A stretch of 7,018 nucleotides of DNA from an uncultured Sulfitobacter sp. (GCA_937923365.1 CALAIJ010000225.1:1-7018); one strand, 5' to 3'; positions 1-6,423 are shown, counted from the stretch's first letter. The notes: generated from the letters alone by a model not told the origin. Numbers and translations are program-made.

Positions 1-636
1 GTCGCCGATGCCGTCGAGAAGCTGGGATTGAACCATGTGGTCATCACGTCTGTGGACCGCGATGACATCAAGGATGGCGGGGCCGAGCATTTCGCCCAGA
101 CGATTCGCGCCATCCGCCATCGCAGCCCCGACACCACCATCGAAATCCTCACGCCCGATTTCATCCGCTGTGGGCCTGAGGCGTTGGAAAAAGTCGTCGA
201 CGCACGCCCCGATGTGTTCAACCACAACCTTGAGACCGTCCCCGGCCTTTACCCCGAGGTACGCCCAGGTGCGCGGTATTTCCATTCCTTGCGCCTGTTG
301 CAGCGGGTCAAGGAGTTGGATCCATCCATGTTCACCAAATCCGGTATCATGGTCGGCTTGGGCGAAGACCGTCAGTCCGTCGTGCAGGTTATGGAAGACA
401 TGCGCGCCGCAGACATCGATTTTCTGACCATCGGCCAGTATTTGCAGCCCACGCCCAAGCACCACGCGGTGGACCGCTTCGTGCATCCTGACGAGTTTGC
501 GGCCTACGAAAAGGCGGCTTTCGGCAAAGGTTTCCTGATGGTTTCGGCCTCTCCGCTGACGCGGTCATCCTATCACGCAGGGGATGACTTTGCCCGCCTG
601 CGCGCCGCACGGCATGCGAAGCTTGGCATCGCCTGA
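1..636 (+). CDS. lipA: Lipoyl synthase, C-terminal 211 residues (5' end outside window)
   Basis: Radical SAM enzyme that inserts two sulfurs into protein-bound octanoyl groups to form the lipoyl cofactor of 2-oxoacid dehydrogenases and the glycine cleavage system; cytosolic. The frame is open from base 1, so the gene is cut by the window edge; a TTG at 28 is internal. Visible hallmarks are [18 protein letters not shown] near visible residues 14-31, the FNHNLETVP segment, SGIMVGLGE, and QYLQPT followed by the C-terminal RSSYHA at visible residues 188-193 (bases 562-579). In characterised LipA proteins a serine of this last motif ligates the auxiliary iron-sulfur cluster that is consumed as the sulfur donor. 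About 100 N-terminal residues are missing, including both cysteine motifs for the two clusters. The gene converges on the cytochrome gene that ends at 705. The identification is secure. Confidence 0.97.
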   Translation, partial: VADAVEKLGLNHVVITSVDRDDIKDGGAEHFAQTIRAIRHRSPDTTIEILTPDFIRCGPEALEKVVDARPDVFNHNLETVPGLYPEVRPGARYFHSLRLLQRVKELDPSMFTKSGIMVGLGEDRQSVVQVMEDMRAADIDFLTIGQYLQPTPKHHAVDRFVHPDEFAAYEKAAFGKGFLMVSASPLTRSSYHAGDDFARLRAARHAKLGIA

Positions 637-656
637 CACGCCGCTTGGGCCGTAGC

Positions 657-693
657 GCCACTTTGCCAAAGTAAGGTGGCCATCCTGGCCGCC
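657..693 (+). terminator. Overlapping stem-loops downstream of lipA; candidate 3'-end signal
   Basis: Two stem-loops can form in plus-strand RNA just after the lipA stop. The first pairs 657-666 with 671-680 around a CAAA loop, ten pairs of which two are G-U. The second pairs 675-682 with 686-693 around TCC, eight pairs of which one is G-U. They share 675-680, so they exclude each other. The G-U pairs become A-C mismatches on the other strand, so the structures suit the lipA transcript better than the cytochrome transcript. No T-run follows, so this is not a classical intrinsic terminator; it may instead stabilise the RNA end or act with Rho. Confidence 0.45.
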
Positions 694-704
694 CGCCGCG
701 CGCG

Positions 705-1586
705 TCAGGGTAGCGCCTTGAGGTAGGCAGCAATCGCAGCGCGGTCCGCCTCTGGCAATTGGGCAAGATTTGCCACCACATCTGCCATCTTGCCGCCCGC
801 GCTATCGTAGTCAGGCGTAAAGCCGGACGTGAGGTATTCGATCAAATCGGCTTCTGACCAATCCAGTTGCGCAGGCGTGATGCCCGGAATGCGGCCTTTG
901 CCCGACGGGTTTGCCGCGCCGCTCAGCCATGCGTTGCGGTCCAGCGCCCCCAGCGCATTGCGCGGCGTGTGGCATTCACCGCAATGGCTAAGCCCTTCGA
1001 CCAGATAGCGCCCTCTGGCAATTTGCGGTGTCTGCGCGTCCGTCAGCACATCGCGGGTATCCGAGAACATGAACTTCCACAGACCGACACTGCGGCGGAT
1101 GTTGAAGGGAAAGCCAACATCATGGGGTTTGCTGGGCGTCGCATCCGCAGGCAGGGTGGCCATATAGGCATGCAGGTCCGCCACATCCTGCGGCGTCATG
1201 CGGGCATAGGCCGTATAAGGGAACGCGGGATAATAGTGCCGGCCTTGCGGTGAGACGCCTTTGGTCACGGCGCGGGCAAAGTCTTCTAGCGTCCAAGTGC
1301 CGATACCTGCCGCCGCATCGCTGGAGATATTGGGGGCATAGAACGTGCCAAAATCACTGTCAAAGGCCAGCCCCCCTGCAAGGTGCAGCTTGGCGTCGCC
1401 TTTTGCCTCAGGTGCGGCGTGGCAGGACGCACAGCCGCCAGCGGCAAAGACCAAAGCACCTGCCTGGATGTCCGGCGTCACATCTGCGGCATAGGGCCGC
1501 GTGATGTCGTCAGGGGCGCTGAGCCACCATAAAACGCCCGCGCCGATCACGGCGCAGACGAACCCTATGCGCAGAAGTTTACGCAA
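705..1586 (-). CDS. Diheme c-type cytochrome, membrane-anchored or exported
   Basis: Predicted 293-residue electron-transfer protein on the periplasmic face of the inner membrane. An N-terminal hydrophobic segment (about residues 5-23, after MRK) serves as signal or anchor. Two cytochrome c domains follow: domain 1 with CASCH (Cys52, Cys55, His56) and domain 2 with CGECH (Cys202, Cys205, His206). Met130 in YARMT and Met267 in GGKMADV are plausible axial ligands. The PAFPYTAY region and the C-terminal MADVVANL resemble cytochrome subunits of membrane alcohol or gluconate dehydrogenases, but those usually carry three hemes and no dehydrogenase gene is adjacent. The start is a TTG one codon after the stop of the upstream cytochrome and in the same frame, with no clear Shine-Dalgarno, so it probably relies on translational coupling. 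An upstream ATG is excluded by that in-frame stop. The diheme assignment is firm; its donor and acceptor are unknown. Confidence 0.9.
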   Translation of the reverse strand: MRKLLRIGFVCAVIGAGVLWWLSAPDDITRPYAADVTPDIQAGALVFAAGGCASCHAAPEAKGDAKLHLAGGLAFDSDFGTFYAPNISSDAAAGIGTWTLEDFARAVTKGVSPQGRHYYPAFPYTAYARMTPQDVADLHAYMATLPADATPSKPHDVGFPFNIRRSVGLWKFMFSDTRDVLTDAQTPQIARGRYLVEGLSHCGECHTPRNALGALDRNAWLSGAANPSGKGRIPGITPAQLDWSEADLIEYLTSGFTPDYDSAGGKMADVVANLAQLPEADRAAIAAYLKALP

Positions 1587-1589
1587 GGA

Positions 1590-2063
1590 TCAGGACTTGG
1601 GGCCGCGATAGTCCTGATGGCAGCCTTTGCAGGACCCGCCGATCCCGCCCATGGCCGCGCCAACAGCCGCCGCATCCGCCGCACCAATCATGGCAGAGGC
1701 GGCGTTCTCAAGGTCGGTGAACTTCTGGGCAAAGCCTGCCGCATCGCTCCAGATTTCGGCCTTGGCACGAGAGCCGTCCGTGGCACCCTGTTCGGTGCCC
1801 GCAACCCACATCGTGGTGCCGTCAAGCTTGGCCAACTCGCGCAGGTTGGTGGCGGCTGCGTCAACCATGGCGCTGTCGTATTCCATCTCGCCCTTGGCGA
1901 TCGCGCCCAGAACGCCGGTGTGATAGCCGATCATCTGCATTTGTGCGTGACGTGCGGCTACGGCCTTGTTGGTGACGCTGGAATGGCTGGCCGCAAAGCC
2001 CGCGCTGGCGATCAGTGCCGCGCAAAGACCTGTGCCGAGTATTGTTTTGGTGAAACCTGTCAT
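1590..2063 (-). CDS. Cytochrome c'/c556-type protein, periplasmic monoheme
   Basis: A 157-residue secreted protein of the four-helix-bundle cytochrome c'/c556 family, which carries heme near the C-terminus, unlike ordinary cytochromes c. Residues 1-25 form a Sec signal peptide with probable cleavage after GFA or GFAA. The heme site is SCKGCHQDYR (Cys145, Cys148, His149), four to eight residues from the end of the protein as is usual in the family. Met42 and Met44 lie in the first helix where low-spin c556 members supply a methionine ligand and high-spin c' members do not, so the spin state cannot be settled by eye. Start ATG at 2061-2063 has a good AGGGAG site at 2070-2075, six bases upstream. 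It is the first gene of the cytochrome pair. Some c' proteins bind nitric oxide; whether this one does is not shown. Confidence 0.9.
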   Translation of the reverse strand: MTGFTKTILGTGLCAALIASAGFAASHSSVTNKAVAARHAQMQMIGYHTGVLGAIAKGEMEYDSAMVDAAATNLRELAKLDGTTMWVAGTEQGATDGSRAKAEIWSDAAGFAQKFTDLENAASAMIGAADAAAVGAAMGGIGGSCKGCHQDYRGPKS

Positions 2064-2136
2064 ACCTATCTCCCTTGGAATACCTTAGCCTAGCACAGCT
2101 TTTACGGGCGTGAATAATTTTCCGGTAAAGACTGCG
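2064..2136 (-). promoter_or_regulatory. Gap upstream of the cytochrome pair with a ribosome site and a weak possible promoter
   Basis: The strong AGGGAG ribosome site for the cytochrome c' gene lies at 2070-2075. Further upstream, on the minus strand, TTCACG (2109-2114) and TAGGCT (2087-2092) sit 16 bases apart and could be -35 and -10 elements, but each only partly matches consensus. No FNR-like or other named operator is visible. The cytochromes could equally be read through from hpt. Confidence 0.25.
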
Positions 2137-2307
2137 TTATCGGCGGCGAATGGGTTCTGCCGTGGCCCAGTCAGGCCACCAGCCCATCCACTCGATACCG
2201 ACAATTGCAAGCGCCAGAACTACTACGGCGATGACCAGTTTGACACGCGCCTCAGAAGGCGGTTTGCGCGCCCACTTGGCCATCCGCAACAGCGACAGCG
2301 GGTTCAT
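2137..2307 (-). CDS. Small Trp-rich single-pass membrane protein coupled to hpt
   Basis: A 56-residue open frame beginning [20 protein letters not shown] and ending in TAA. Its ATG overlaps the hpt TGA in an ATGA arrangement (2304-2307), the usual mark of translational coupling, and no separate Shine-Dalgarno is visible. Residues 1-23 are basic and amphipathic, residues about 22-39 form one hydrophobic helix ([18 protein letters not shown]), and a Trp-rich stretch EWMGWWPDW (39-47) follows, then a short RRR tail. By the positive-inside rule the N-terminus would be cytoplasmic, although the tail is also basic. The protein-like composition, the coupling and the intact frame support a real gene. 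I recall similar short hypothetical proteins behind hpt in Roseobacter-type genomes, but could not check this. The function is unknown; a membrane assembly or anchoring role would be guesswork. Confidence 0.75.
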   Translation of the reverse strand: MNPLSLLRMAKWARKPPSEARVKLVIAVVVLALAIVGIEWMGWWPDWATAEPIRRR

Positions 2308-2840
2308 GTAAAGCGGACTTTGCCAATGAACGGCAGGTTGCGGTTTCGTTGGGCGTAGTCGATCCCGTAGCCGACGACAAATTCGTCGGGGATCTCGAAA
2401 CCTGTCCAGTCGGCTTTCATGTCGACTTCGCGGCGGCTGGGCTTGTCCAGCAATGCAATGGTCTTGAGCCGCGCAGGTCCGCGTGACTGCAGCAGATGCG
2501 TGACGTGGTGCAATGTGTGGCCGGTATCGACGATATCCTCGACCAGCAGCACATCGCGCCCTTCGATCGCCCCGCGCAGGTCCTTGAGGATCCGAACCTC
2601 GCGGCTGCTTTCCATTGCGTCGCCGTAAGAGGACGCCTCAAGGAAGTCGACCTCGATCGGCAGGTCCAGTTCGCGCACAAGATCCGCAATAAACACGAAA
2701 GACCCGCGCAACAGGCCCACGACAACCAGCTTGTTGGTGTCTTCGAACTCATCGTGAATTTCGCGGCACAGCTCTTCGATGCGCGCAGCAATCGACTTGG
2801 CCGAGATCATTTCGTCGATCACGTAAGCAGGATGATCCAT
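2304..2840 (-). CDS. hpt: Hypoxanthine (hypoxanthine-guanine) phosphoribosyltransferase
   Basis: Cytosolic purine-salvage enzyme that joins hypoxanthine (and often guanine) to PRPP to give IMP or GMP plus pyrophosphate. The product is 178 residues, normal for the bacterial family. In order it shows the LRG pyrophosphate loop (44-46), the flexible-loop SYG (71-73) followed by acidic and basic residues, the PRPP loop with [10 protein letters not shown] (100-109), Lys133 in LLDKPSRR, which contacts the purine, and [14 protein letters not shown] (157-170). The frame stays open far upstream to 3314, but that part lies antisense to coq10 and resembles nothing; the ATG at 2838-2840 has CGAGG six bases upstream and gives the family N-terminus [12 protein letters not shown]. 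It diverges from coq10 and overlaps the small membrane protein by four bases. Confidence 0.96.
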   Translation of the reverse strand: MDHPAYVIDEMISAKSIAARIEELCREIHDEFEDTNKLVVVGLLRGSFVFIADLVRELDLPIEVDFLEASSYGDAMESSREVRILKDLRGAIEGRDVLLVEDIVDTGHTLHHVTHLLQSRGPARLKTIALLDKPSRREVDMKADWTGFEIPDEFVVGYGIDYAQRNRNLPFIGKVRFT

Positions 2841-2918
2841 GAAGAGCCTCGGAATACTGACTTGAAATTGGCCGCGTGAGCAGTGAGATATGGCTAACCC
2901 TTGCCAGACGGGAAAGCA
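2841..2918. promoter_or_regulatory. Divergent hpt/coq10 promoter region
   Basis: This 78-base gap separates the divergent starts of hpt and coq10 and must carry signals for both. The hpt ribosome site GAGG is at 2847-2850. Toward coq10, TTGAAA near 2864 with an AT-rich GATATGG about 18-19 bases further is a weak -35/-10 candidate. No clear operator or PurR-like palindrome is visible. The role as a promoter region follows from gene arrangement more than from motif quality. Confidence 0.35.
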
Positions 2919-3365
2919 ATGCCGACACATTCCGAAATCAAACTGCTGCCGTATACGGCCCAACAGATGTACGATCTTGTGGCCGATGTGGCGCGCTATC
3001 CCGAGTTTTTGCCGTGGACGGCGGCTGCACGGATCAAATCCGATGAGGACCGCGGCGATCACCGCGTGATGGACGCCGATCTGGTCATTAGCTTCAAAGT
3101 GTTTCGCGAACGGTTCACCAGCCGTGTGGTGCTGTGGCCCGAGGCCAAAAAGATCGAGACCGAATATCTTGATGGCCCGTTCAAGAAAATGGTCTCCACT
3201 TGGGGCTTCGAAGACGTCGAAGGTGGTTGCAACGTGCATTTCTTTGTCGATTTCGAGTTCAAGAACCGCATTTTGCAGGGCATCATCGGTGTGGTCTTCA
3301 ACGAAGCGATGCAACGGGTCGTGCGCGCTTTTGAAGAGCGCGCGGCCACTTTGTACGGATCCTAG
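2919..3365 (+). CDS. coq10: Coq10/RatA-type START-like ubiquinone-binding protein
   Basis: A 148-residue soluble protein of the SRPBCC (START-like) superfamily, Coq10/RatA branch. Mitochondrial Coq10 binds coenzyme Q and supports its delivery and use in respiration; the bacterial homologues are assumed to act similarly, while the RatA name comes from a reported ribosome-association phenotype in E. coli. The N-terminus [20 protein letters not shown] leads into [13 protein letters not shown] (residues 24-36), the family hallmark; [13 protein letters not shown] and [17 protein letters not shown] with a C-terminal amphipathic helix complete the fold. A TTG at 2901 would add six residues, but the ATG at 2919 matches the family start and has GGGAAA upstream. 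The MmgE/PrpD gene begins two bases after the stop, so the two are probably co-transcribed. Confidence 0.93.
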   Translation: MPTHSEIKLLPYTAQQMYDLVADVARYPEFLPWTAAARIKSDEDRGDHRVMDADLVISFKVFRERFTSRVVLWPEAKKIETEYLDGPFKKMVSTWGFEDVEGGCNVHFFVDFEFKNRILQGIIGVVFNEAMQRVVRAFEERAATLYGS

Positions 3366-3367
3366 CC

Positions 3368-4642
3368 GTGACGATCACTGACCAGCTTGTAAAGTTTGCC
3401 TCCGCGGAGGTGCCGCAGGACGCGCAGATCATGATGCGCCTGTCGTTGTTTGACTGGGCTGCGTGCGGGATTGCAGGGGCGACCGAGCCTGACTTTTCCG
3501 ACTTTGTGGCCGCACAACTGGCACGCGGGCAGGGGCCAGCCACAGTGTTTGGTGGGGCCACGGCACCTGCAGGCACCGCCGCCTTGCTTAATGGCACGCT
3601 GAGCCATGCGCTGGATTATGACGATACGCACTTTGCCCATATCGGGCATCCGTCGGTCGCCGTGATCCCCGCCGTTCTGGCCTTGGCCGAAGAAGTCGAC
3701 GCGCCTTTAAACGAGGTTGTCGAGGCGGCCACCATCGGGGTGGAGGCGTCGATCCTGACAGGGCTGTGGCTGGGGCGTGGGCACTACCAGATCGGCTATC
3801 ACCAGACCGCAACGGCCGGGGCTTTCGGGGCCACTTTGGGCACCGCGCGCTTGCTGGGGCTTGATCCCAAAGAGGTGCGTCATGCGCTGGGGCTGTGCGC
3901 CTCTATGGCGTCCGGGCTGAAGGCGCAATTTGGTACCATGGGCAAGCCGCTCAATGCCGGGCTTGCGGCCCGCACGGGGGTAGAGGCAACGCTTTGGGCG
4001 CAATCGGGCCTTACGGCGGCGGCGGACGGTATGGCAGGCCCGTTGGGATTTGGCGCGACGCACCACAGCGCGGATGAAGAGGTCAAGCCCGGCAAAGGCC
4101 AGTGGCATATCACCACGATCAGCCACAAATTCCACGCCTGCTGTCACGGGTTGCATGCCATGCTGGAGGCGATTGGCACGCAACGCCTGAACGACGGCGA
4201 GGTCACGGGCATTCACATCCGCACCCATCCGCGCTGGATGTCCGTGTGCAACATCGAGACGCCGAAGACAGGGCTCGAGGCCAAGTTTTCCTATAAACAG
4301 ACCGCTGCGATGGCCCTGCTGGGCCACGATACCGGCGCGACAGCCAGCTACACTGACGCTATTTGCAAAGACAATGCGGTGCGCGCCTTGCGCGACAAGA
4401 TCAGAGTCTCTGAAGATGAACGCATTGCGGAGACCCTATCAGAAGTGTCCGTCACCATGGCCAACGGCGGGCTGCGGCGCCTGCGCCACGACCTGCTTGA
4501 GCCGCTGTCGCTTGAGATGCGTGCAGAAAAGCTGGGGGTCAAGGCGGTCTCTTTGGTCGGGGACGCGCGCGCCGATGGGTTGTGGCAGGCCGCCCAAGGG
4601 GGCGACCTGCGCGCATTCATGGCTCAGCTTGTGATGTCGTAG
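3368..4642 (+). CDS. MmgE/PrpD-family protein, substrate unknown
   Basis: A 424-residue cytosolic protein of the MmgE/PrpD family, which includes 2-methylcitrate dehydratase and cis-aconitate decarboxylase (IRG1/CAD). The N-terminal all-helical part runs to about residue 260, followed by a smaller mixed domain. Family catalytic-site positions appear to be kept: Asp83 and Thr87 in HALDYDDTH, His94 in IGHPSVAV, His145 in [12 protein letters not shown], Lys193 in [14 protein letters not shown], and His263 in [13 protein letters not shown]. This fits an active dehydratase, decarboxylase or isomerase on a small carboxylate, but does not reveal which. No prpB, prpC or acnD lies nearby, so methylcitrate-cycle PrpD is not supported. 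The start is GTG two bases after coq10, with only a weak ribosome site, so coupling is likely. The 3' end overlaps the convergent amt by 19 bases. Family call firm, substrate open. Confidence 0.88.
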   Translation: MTITDQLVKFASAEVPQDAQIMMRLSLFDWAACGIAGATEPDFSDFVAAQLARGQGPATVFGGATAPAGTAALLNGTLSHALDYDDTHFAHIGHPSVAVIPAVLALAEEVDAPLNEVVEAATIGVEASILTGLWLGRGHYQIGYHQTATAGAFGATLGTARLLGLDPKEVRHALGLCASMASGLKAQFGTMGKPLNAGLAARTGVEATLWAQSGLTAAADGMAGPLGFGATHHSADEEVKPGKGQWHITTISHKFHACCHGLHAMLEAIGTQRLNDGEVTGIHIRTHPRWMSVCNIETPKTGLEAKFSYKQTAAMALLGHDTGATASYTDAICKDNAVRALRDKIRVSEDERIAETLSEVSVTMANGGLRRLRHDLLEPLSLEMRAEKLGVKAVSLVGDARADGLWQAAQGGDLRAFMAQLVMS

Positions 4643-5805
4643 GCCCGCTCGCCGTGCACGGCTAGATCAAGGCCGTTTGTCTCCGTCTCCATGTCCACCC
4701 GCATGGGTAGGATTGTGCGGCACACAAGGGCAATGATGACGGTGATCCCCACGGTGTAGACGCCAACGATTGCCAGCGATCCCAGTTGCGCGACCCATGA
4801 GCCTGCGCCCAATGCGGCAATCATGATGGTGCCGAAAATGCCGCCCACGCCGTGTACGGCGAAGACGTCCAGCGTGTCATCAATCTTGACCTTGTTGCGG
4901 ATCAGTACGACGGCTTCCTGGCACAGGATGCCCGCAACCGCACCGATCAGCAGGGCCGCCCAAGGCCCCACAAACCCAGAGGCAGGGGTGATAGACGCAA
5001 GACCTGCAATTGTGCCCGTGACAATGCCCACAAGCGAGGATTTCCCGAACTTGATCCGCTCCCACAGGGCCCATGTCAGGGATGCAGTGGCGGCAGAGAT
5101 ATGGGTGACGGTGATGGCCATCGCGGCCCCGCCGTCAGCGGCCAGTTGCGACCCACCGTTAAAGCCGAACCAGCCGACCCACAGCAGCGCGGCCCCGATC
5201 ATCACCAGACCGGGGTTGTGCGGCGGGGTTGTCTGGTTCTTGCGTGCGCCCAGCATCACGGCCAGCACCAAAGCGGCCAGACCAGCGGTTTCATGCACCA
5301 CAATGCCGCCTGCAAAGTCCTTGACGCCGACCTCTCCGAAAATGCCGCCATCTGCCAGCATGCCGCCGCCCCAGACCCAATGGACCACCGGCGCATAGCA
5401 CAGCAGCATCCAAAGCGCGGAGAACAGCAGCATGAAGCCAAAGCTGATCCGCTCCACGTAGGCGCCGACGATCAGTGCAGGGGTGATGATGGCAAAGGTC
5501 ATCTGGAAGGCAAAAAACAGGATTTCGGGCAGGGTGCCGCTTAGGCTGTCGGCGGTGACGCCTGCAAGGCCCACCTTGGCCAAGCCGCCCCAAAAGCCGC
5601 TGGTGCCGGGGCCGAAGGCGATGGAATAGCCGACAAAGAACCAAAGCACGCTCATCAAGCAGGCAATGGCATAACAATGCATAAAGACGCTCAACACGTT
5701 GCGCGACCGCACAAGGCCGCCGTAGAACAAGGCAAGCCCCGGCAGTGTCATCAGCAAAACAAGGGCGGTGGCGGTCATTATCCACGCAGTATCGGCGGCG
5801 TTCAT
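4624..5805 (-). CDS. amt: Amt-family ammonium transporter
   Basis: Inner-membrane ammonium channel/transporter of the Amt/Mep/Rh family; 393 residues and about eleven hydrophobic helices with an N-out topology expected for the family. Conserved features include FYGGLVRSRNVLS (28-40), Phe104 in FQMTFAIITPA (outer gate), Trp145 in HWVWGGGML, Asp163 and His171 in KDFAGGIVVHETAG (His of the pore twin-His pair), GWFGFNGGS (Phe215, Ser219), and His318 in LDVFAVHGVGG, the second pore histidine. The cytoplasmic tail [15 protein letters not shown] is the segment that responds to GlnK in other Amt proteins. The start ATG at 5803-5805 has GGAGA five bases upstream; the open frame continues to 5901 but that extension is unlike Amt. 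There is no glnK beside it, and no sigma-54 GG-N10-GC site was found in the leader. Confidence 0.96.
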   Translation of the reverse strand: MNAADTAWIMTATALVLLMTLPGLALFYGGLVRSRNVLSVFMHCYAIACLMSVLWFFVGYSIAFGPGTSGFWGGLAKVGLAGVTADSLSGTLPEILFFAFQMTFAIITPALIVGAYVERISFGFMLLFSALWMLLCYAPVVHWVWGGGMLADGGIFGEVGVKDFAGGIVVHETAGLAALVLAVMLGARKNQTTPPHNPGLVMIGAALLWVGWFGFNGGSQLAADGGAAMAITVTHISAATASLTWALWERIKFGKSSLVGIVTGTIAGLASITPASGFVGPWAALLIGAVAGILCQEAVVLIRNKVKIDDTLDVFAVHGVGGIFGTIMIAALGAGSWVAQLGSLAIVGVYTVGITVIIALVCRTILPMRVDMETETNGLDLAVHGERAYDITS

Positions 5806-5847
5806 CAGGCTCTCCAGTTTGGTAAAAAATCGCTCAGAGCAGATTGC

Positions 5848-5874
5848 GCAGATCGTCTGCACTGGGAAGTGCAG
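5848..5874 (-). repeat. Two overlapping inverted repeats in the amt leader
   Basis: Arms 5857-5863 (CTGCACT) and 5868-5874 (AGTGCAG) form a perfect seven-base stem around a four-base loop. A second perfect repeat, GCAGA-TCG-TCTGC at 5848-5860, shares bases 5857-5860 with the first, so both cannot form at once. A further GCAGAT copy at 5839-5844, nine bases before the one at 5848, offers another partner for TCTGC. The arrangement could be an RNA switch or overlapping protein sites; no regulator is identified. Confidence 0.5.
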
Positions 5875-5878
5875 GTGC

Positions 5879-5893
5879 GCCCAATACTTGGGC
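5879..5893. repeat. 15-base palindrome upstream of amt
   Basis: GCCCAA-TAC-TTGGGC is a perfect inverted repeat of six bases each side with a three-base centre. It lies 74 bases upstream of the amt start and 46 bases beyond the pncC stop. It could be a dimeric regulator's operator or a short hairpin ending the pncC transcript; without a T-run the terminator reading is weak. Confidence 0.5.
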
Positions 5894-5939
5894 ATTTGCA
5901 TATCTGTCTAAATTTGGGGCGGTTTGGCGCGCTTGTCGC

Positions 5940-6422
5940 TTACTTCTTAAGCATTTCACAAAGCGCGCCCGCCAAGAGCCCCAAAGCGTGGTCCCGTGCG
6001 GCAAGGCGGACCTTGGCGCGACCAAGTGCGCCAAAATCACAGGTTTCAACGTGCGTGCCGGACGAGCTGGCAAGGCCAAAGCAAACGCGTCCCTCGGGTT
6101 TATGCTCGGATCCGCCGGGCCCCGCGATGCCGGTGATGGAGACGGCAAGCTGTGCATCCGAATGCCGCAAGGCGCCTTGGGCCATTTCGCCCGCGACGGC
6201 CTCTGACACTGCACCGTGAGCGCTCAGCGTTGTGGCGCCGACGCCTAACATCGCCTGTTTGGCGGCGTTGGAATAGGTGATGAAACCGCGGTCAAAGACA
6301 GCGGATGATCCGGCCAGATCGGTCAGGGCACTGGCCACCATGCCGCCTGTGCAGCTTTCGGCGCAAGCGATCATCACGCCTGCCTGTTTTGCGCGCTCGA
6401 GGATGTCTTGCGGCAGGCTCAT
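5940..6422 (-). CDS. pncC: Nicotinamide-nucleotide amidohydrolase, stand-alone CinA C-terminal domain
   Basis: Cytosolic enzyme of the PncC family (often annotated cinA or CinA family protein) that deamidates nicotinamide mononucleotide to nicotinate mononucleotide in pyridine-nucleotide recycling. The 160-residue product is the CinA C-terminal domain alone; the N-terminal domain of full CinA is absent, so a competence role should not be inferred. Motifs: AESCTGG (21-27, with the conserved Ser23), GSSAVFDRGFITYSNAAK (38-55), HGAVSEAVA (69-77), and SITGIAGPGGS (95-105) followed by KPEGRVCFG. The chosen ATG at 6420-6422 gives the family N-terminus MSLPQDILERA; the longer frame to 6491 runs inside pgpA. 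It starts one base after the pgpA stop (TAGGATG), implying translational coupling. Enzyme activity follows from the family, not from data here. Confidence 0.92.
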   Translation of the reverse strand: MSLPQDILERAKQAGVMIACAESCTGGMVASALTDLAGSSAVFDRGFITYSNAAKQAMLGVGATTLSAHGAVSEAVAGEMAQGALRHSDAQLAVSITGIAGPGGSEHKPEGRVCFGLASSSGTHVETCDFGALGRAKVRLAARDHALGLLAGALCEMLKK

Positions 6423-6423
6423 C

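Larger units (their letters stand above)
5806..5939 (-). promoter_or_regulatory. amt upstream region with stacked inverted repeats
   Basis: This gap lies between the pncC stop and the amt start, both on the minus strand. It holds the amt ribosome site (GGAGA, 5811-5815), a six-T run on the amt strand (5824-5829), and three inverted repeats between 5848 and 5893. I looked for a nitrogen-type sigma-54 promoter and did not find correct GG/GC spacing. No convincing -35/-10 pair is visible, so whether amt has its own promoter here or is read through from the ispF-pgpA-pncC run is undecided. Confidence 0.45.

Noticed and set aside
1551..1586. A lipoprotein signal around Cys11 of the diheme cytochrome
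   Set aside because: The residues before Cys11 (GFV) do not match a lipobox, so an uncleaved anchor or an ordinary signal is more likely.
2110..2358. An 82-residue plus-strand open frame across the hpt end
   Set aside because: It lies antisense to the small membrane protein and the hpt C-terminus, with shadow-type composition; the minus-strand frame has the ATGA coupling and a proper membrane helix.
2841..3314. A long 5' extension of the hpt frame, open to 3314
   Set aside because: It runs antisense across coq10, has no similarity I recognise, and the family N-terminus with a good ribosome site begins at 2840.
3707..4327. A 206-residue minus-strand open frame opposite the MmgE/PrpD gene
   Set aside because: It has an Arg/Pro/His-rich shadow composition, no motif and no ribosome site, and it lies wholly inside a well-supported gene.
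4852..5544. A 230-residue plus-strand open frame opposite amt
   Set aside because: It is antisense to a clear Amt protein; long antisense frames are common in GC-rich DNA, and its composition (rich in Gln, His, Arg, Pro) is not protein-like.
5868..5893. A sigma-54 promoter for amt around TTGGGCGCACCTGCA
   Set aside because: The GG to GC spacing is seven or eight bases, not the required ten.
5806..5901. A 32-residue N-terminal extension of Amt beginning at 5901
   Set aside because: It would run through the inverted repeats and is not Amt-like; ATG 5805 has GGAGA at proper spacing and gives the normal Amt N-terminus.
5677..6219. A 180-residue plus-strand open frame across the amt-pncC gap
   Set aside because: It is antisense to two real genes at both ends and has no recognisable domain.
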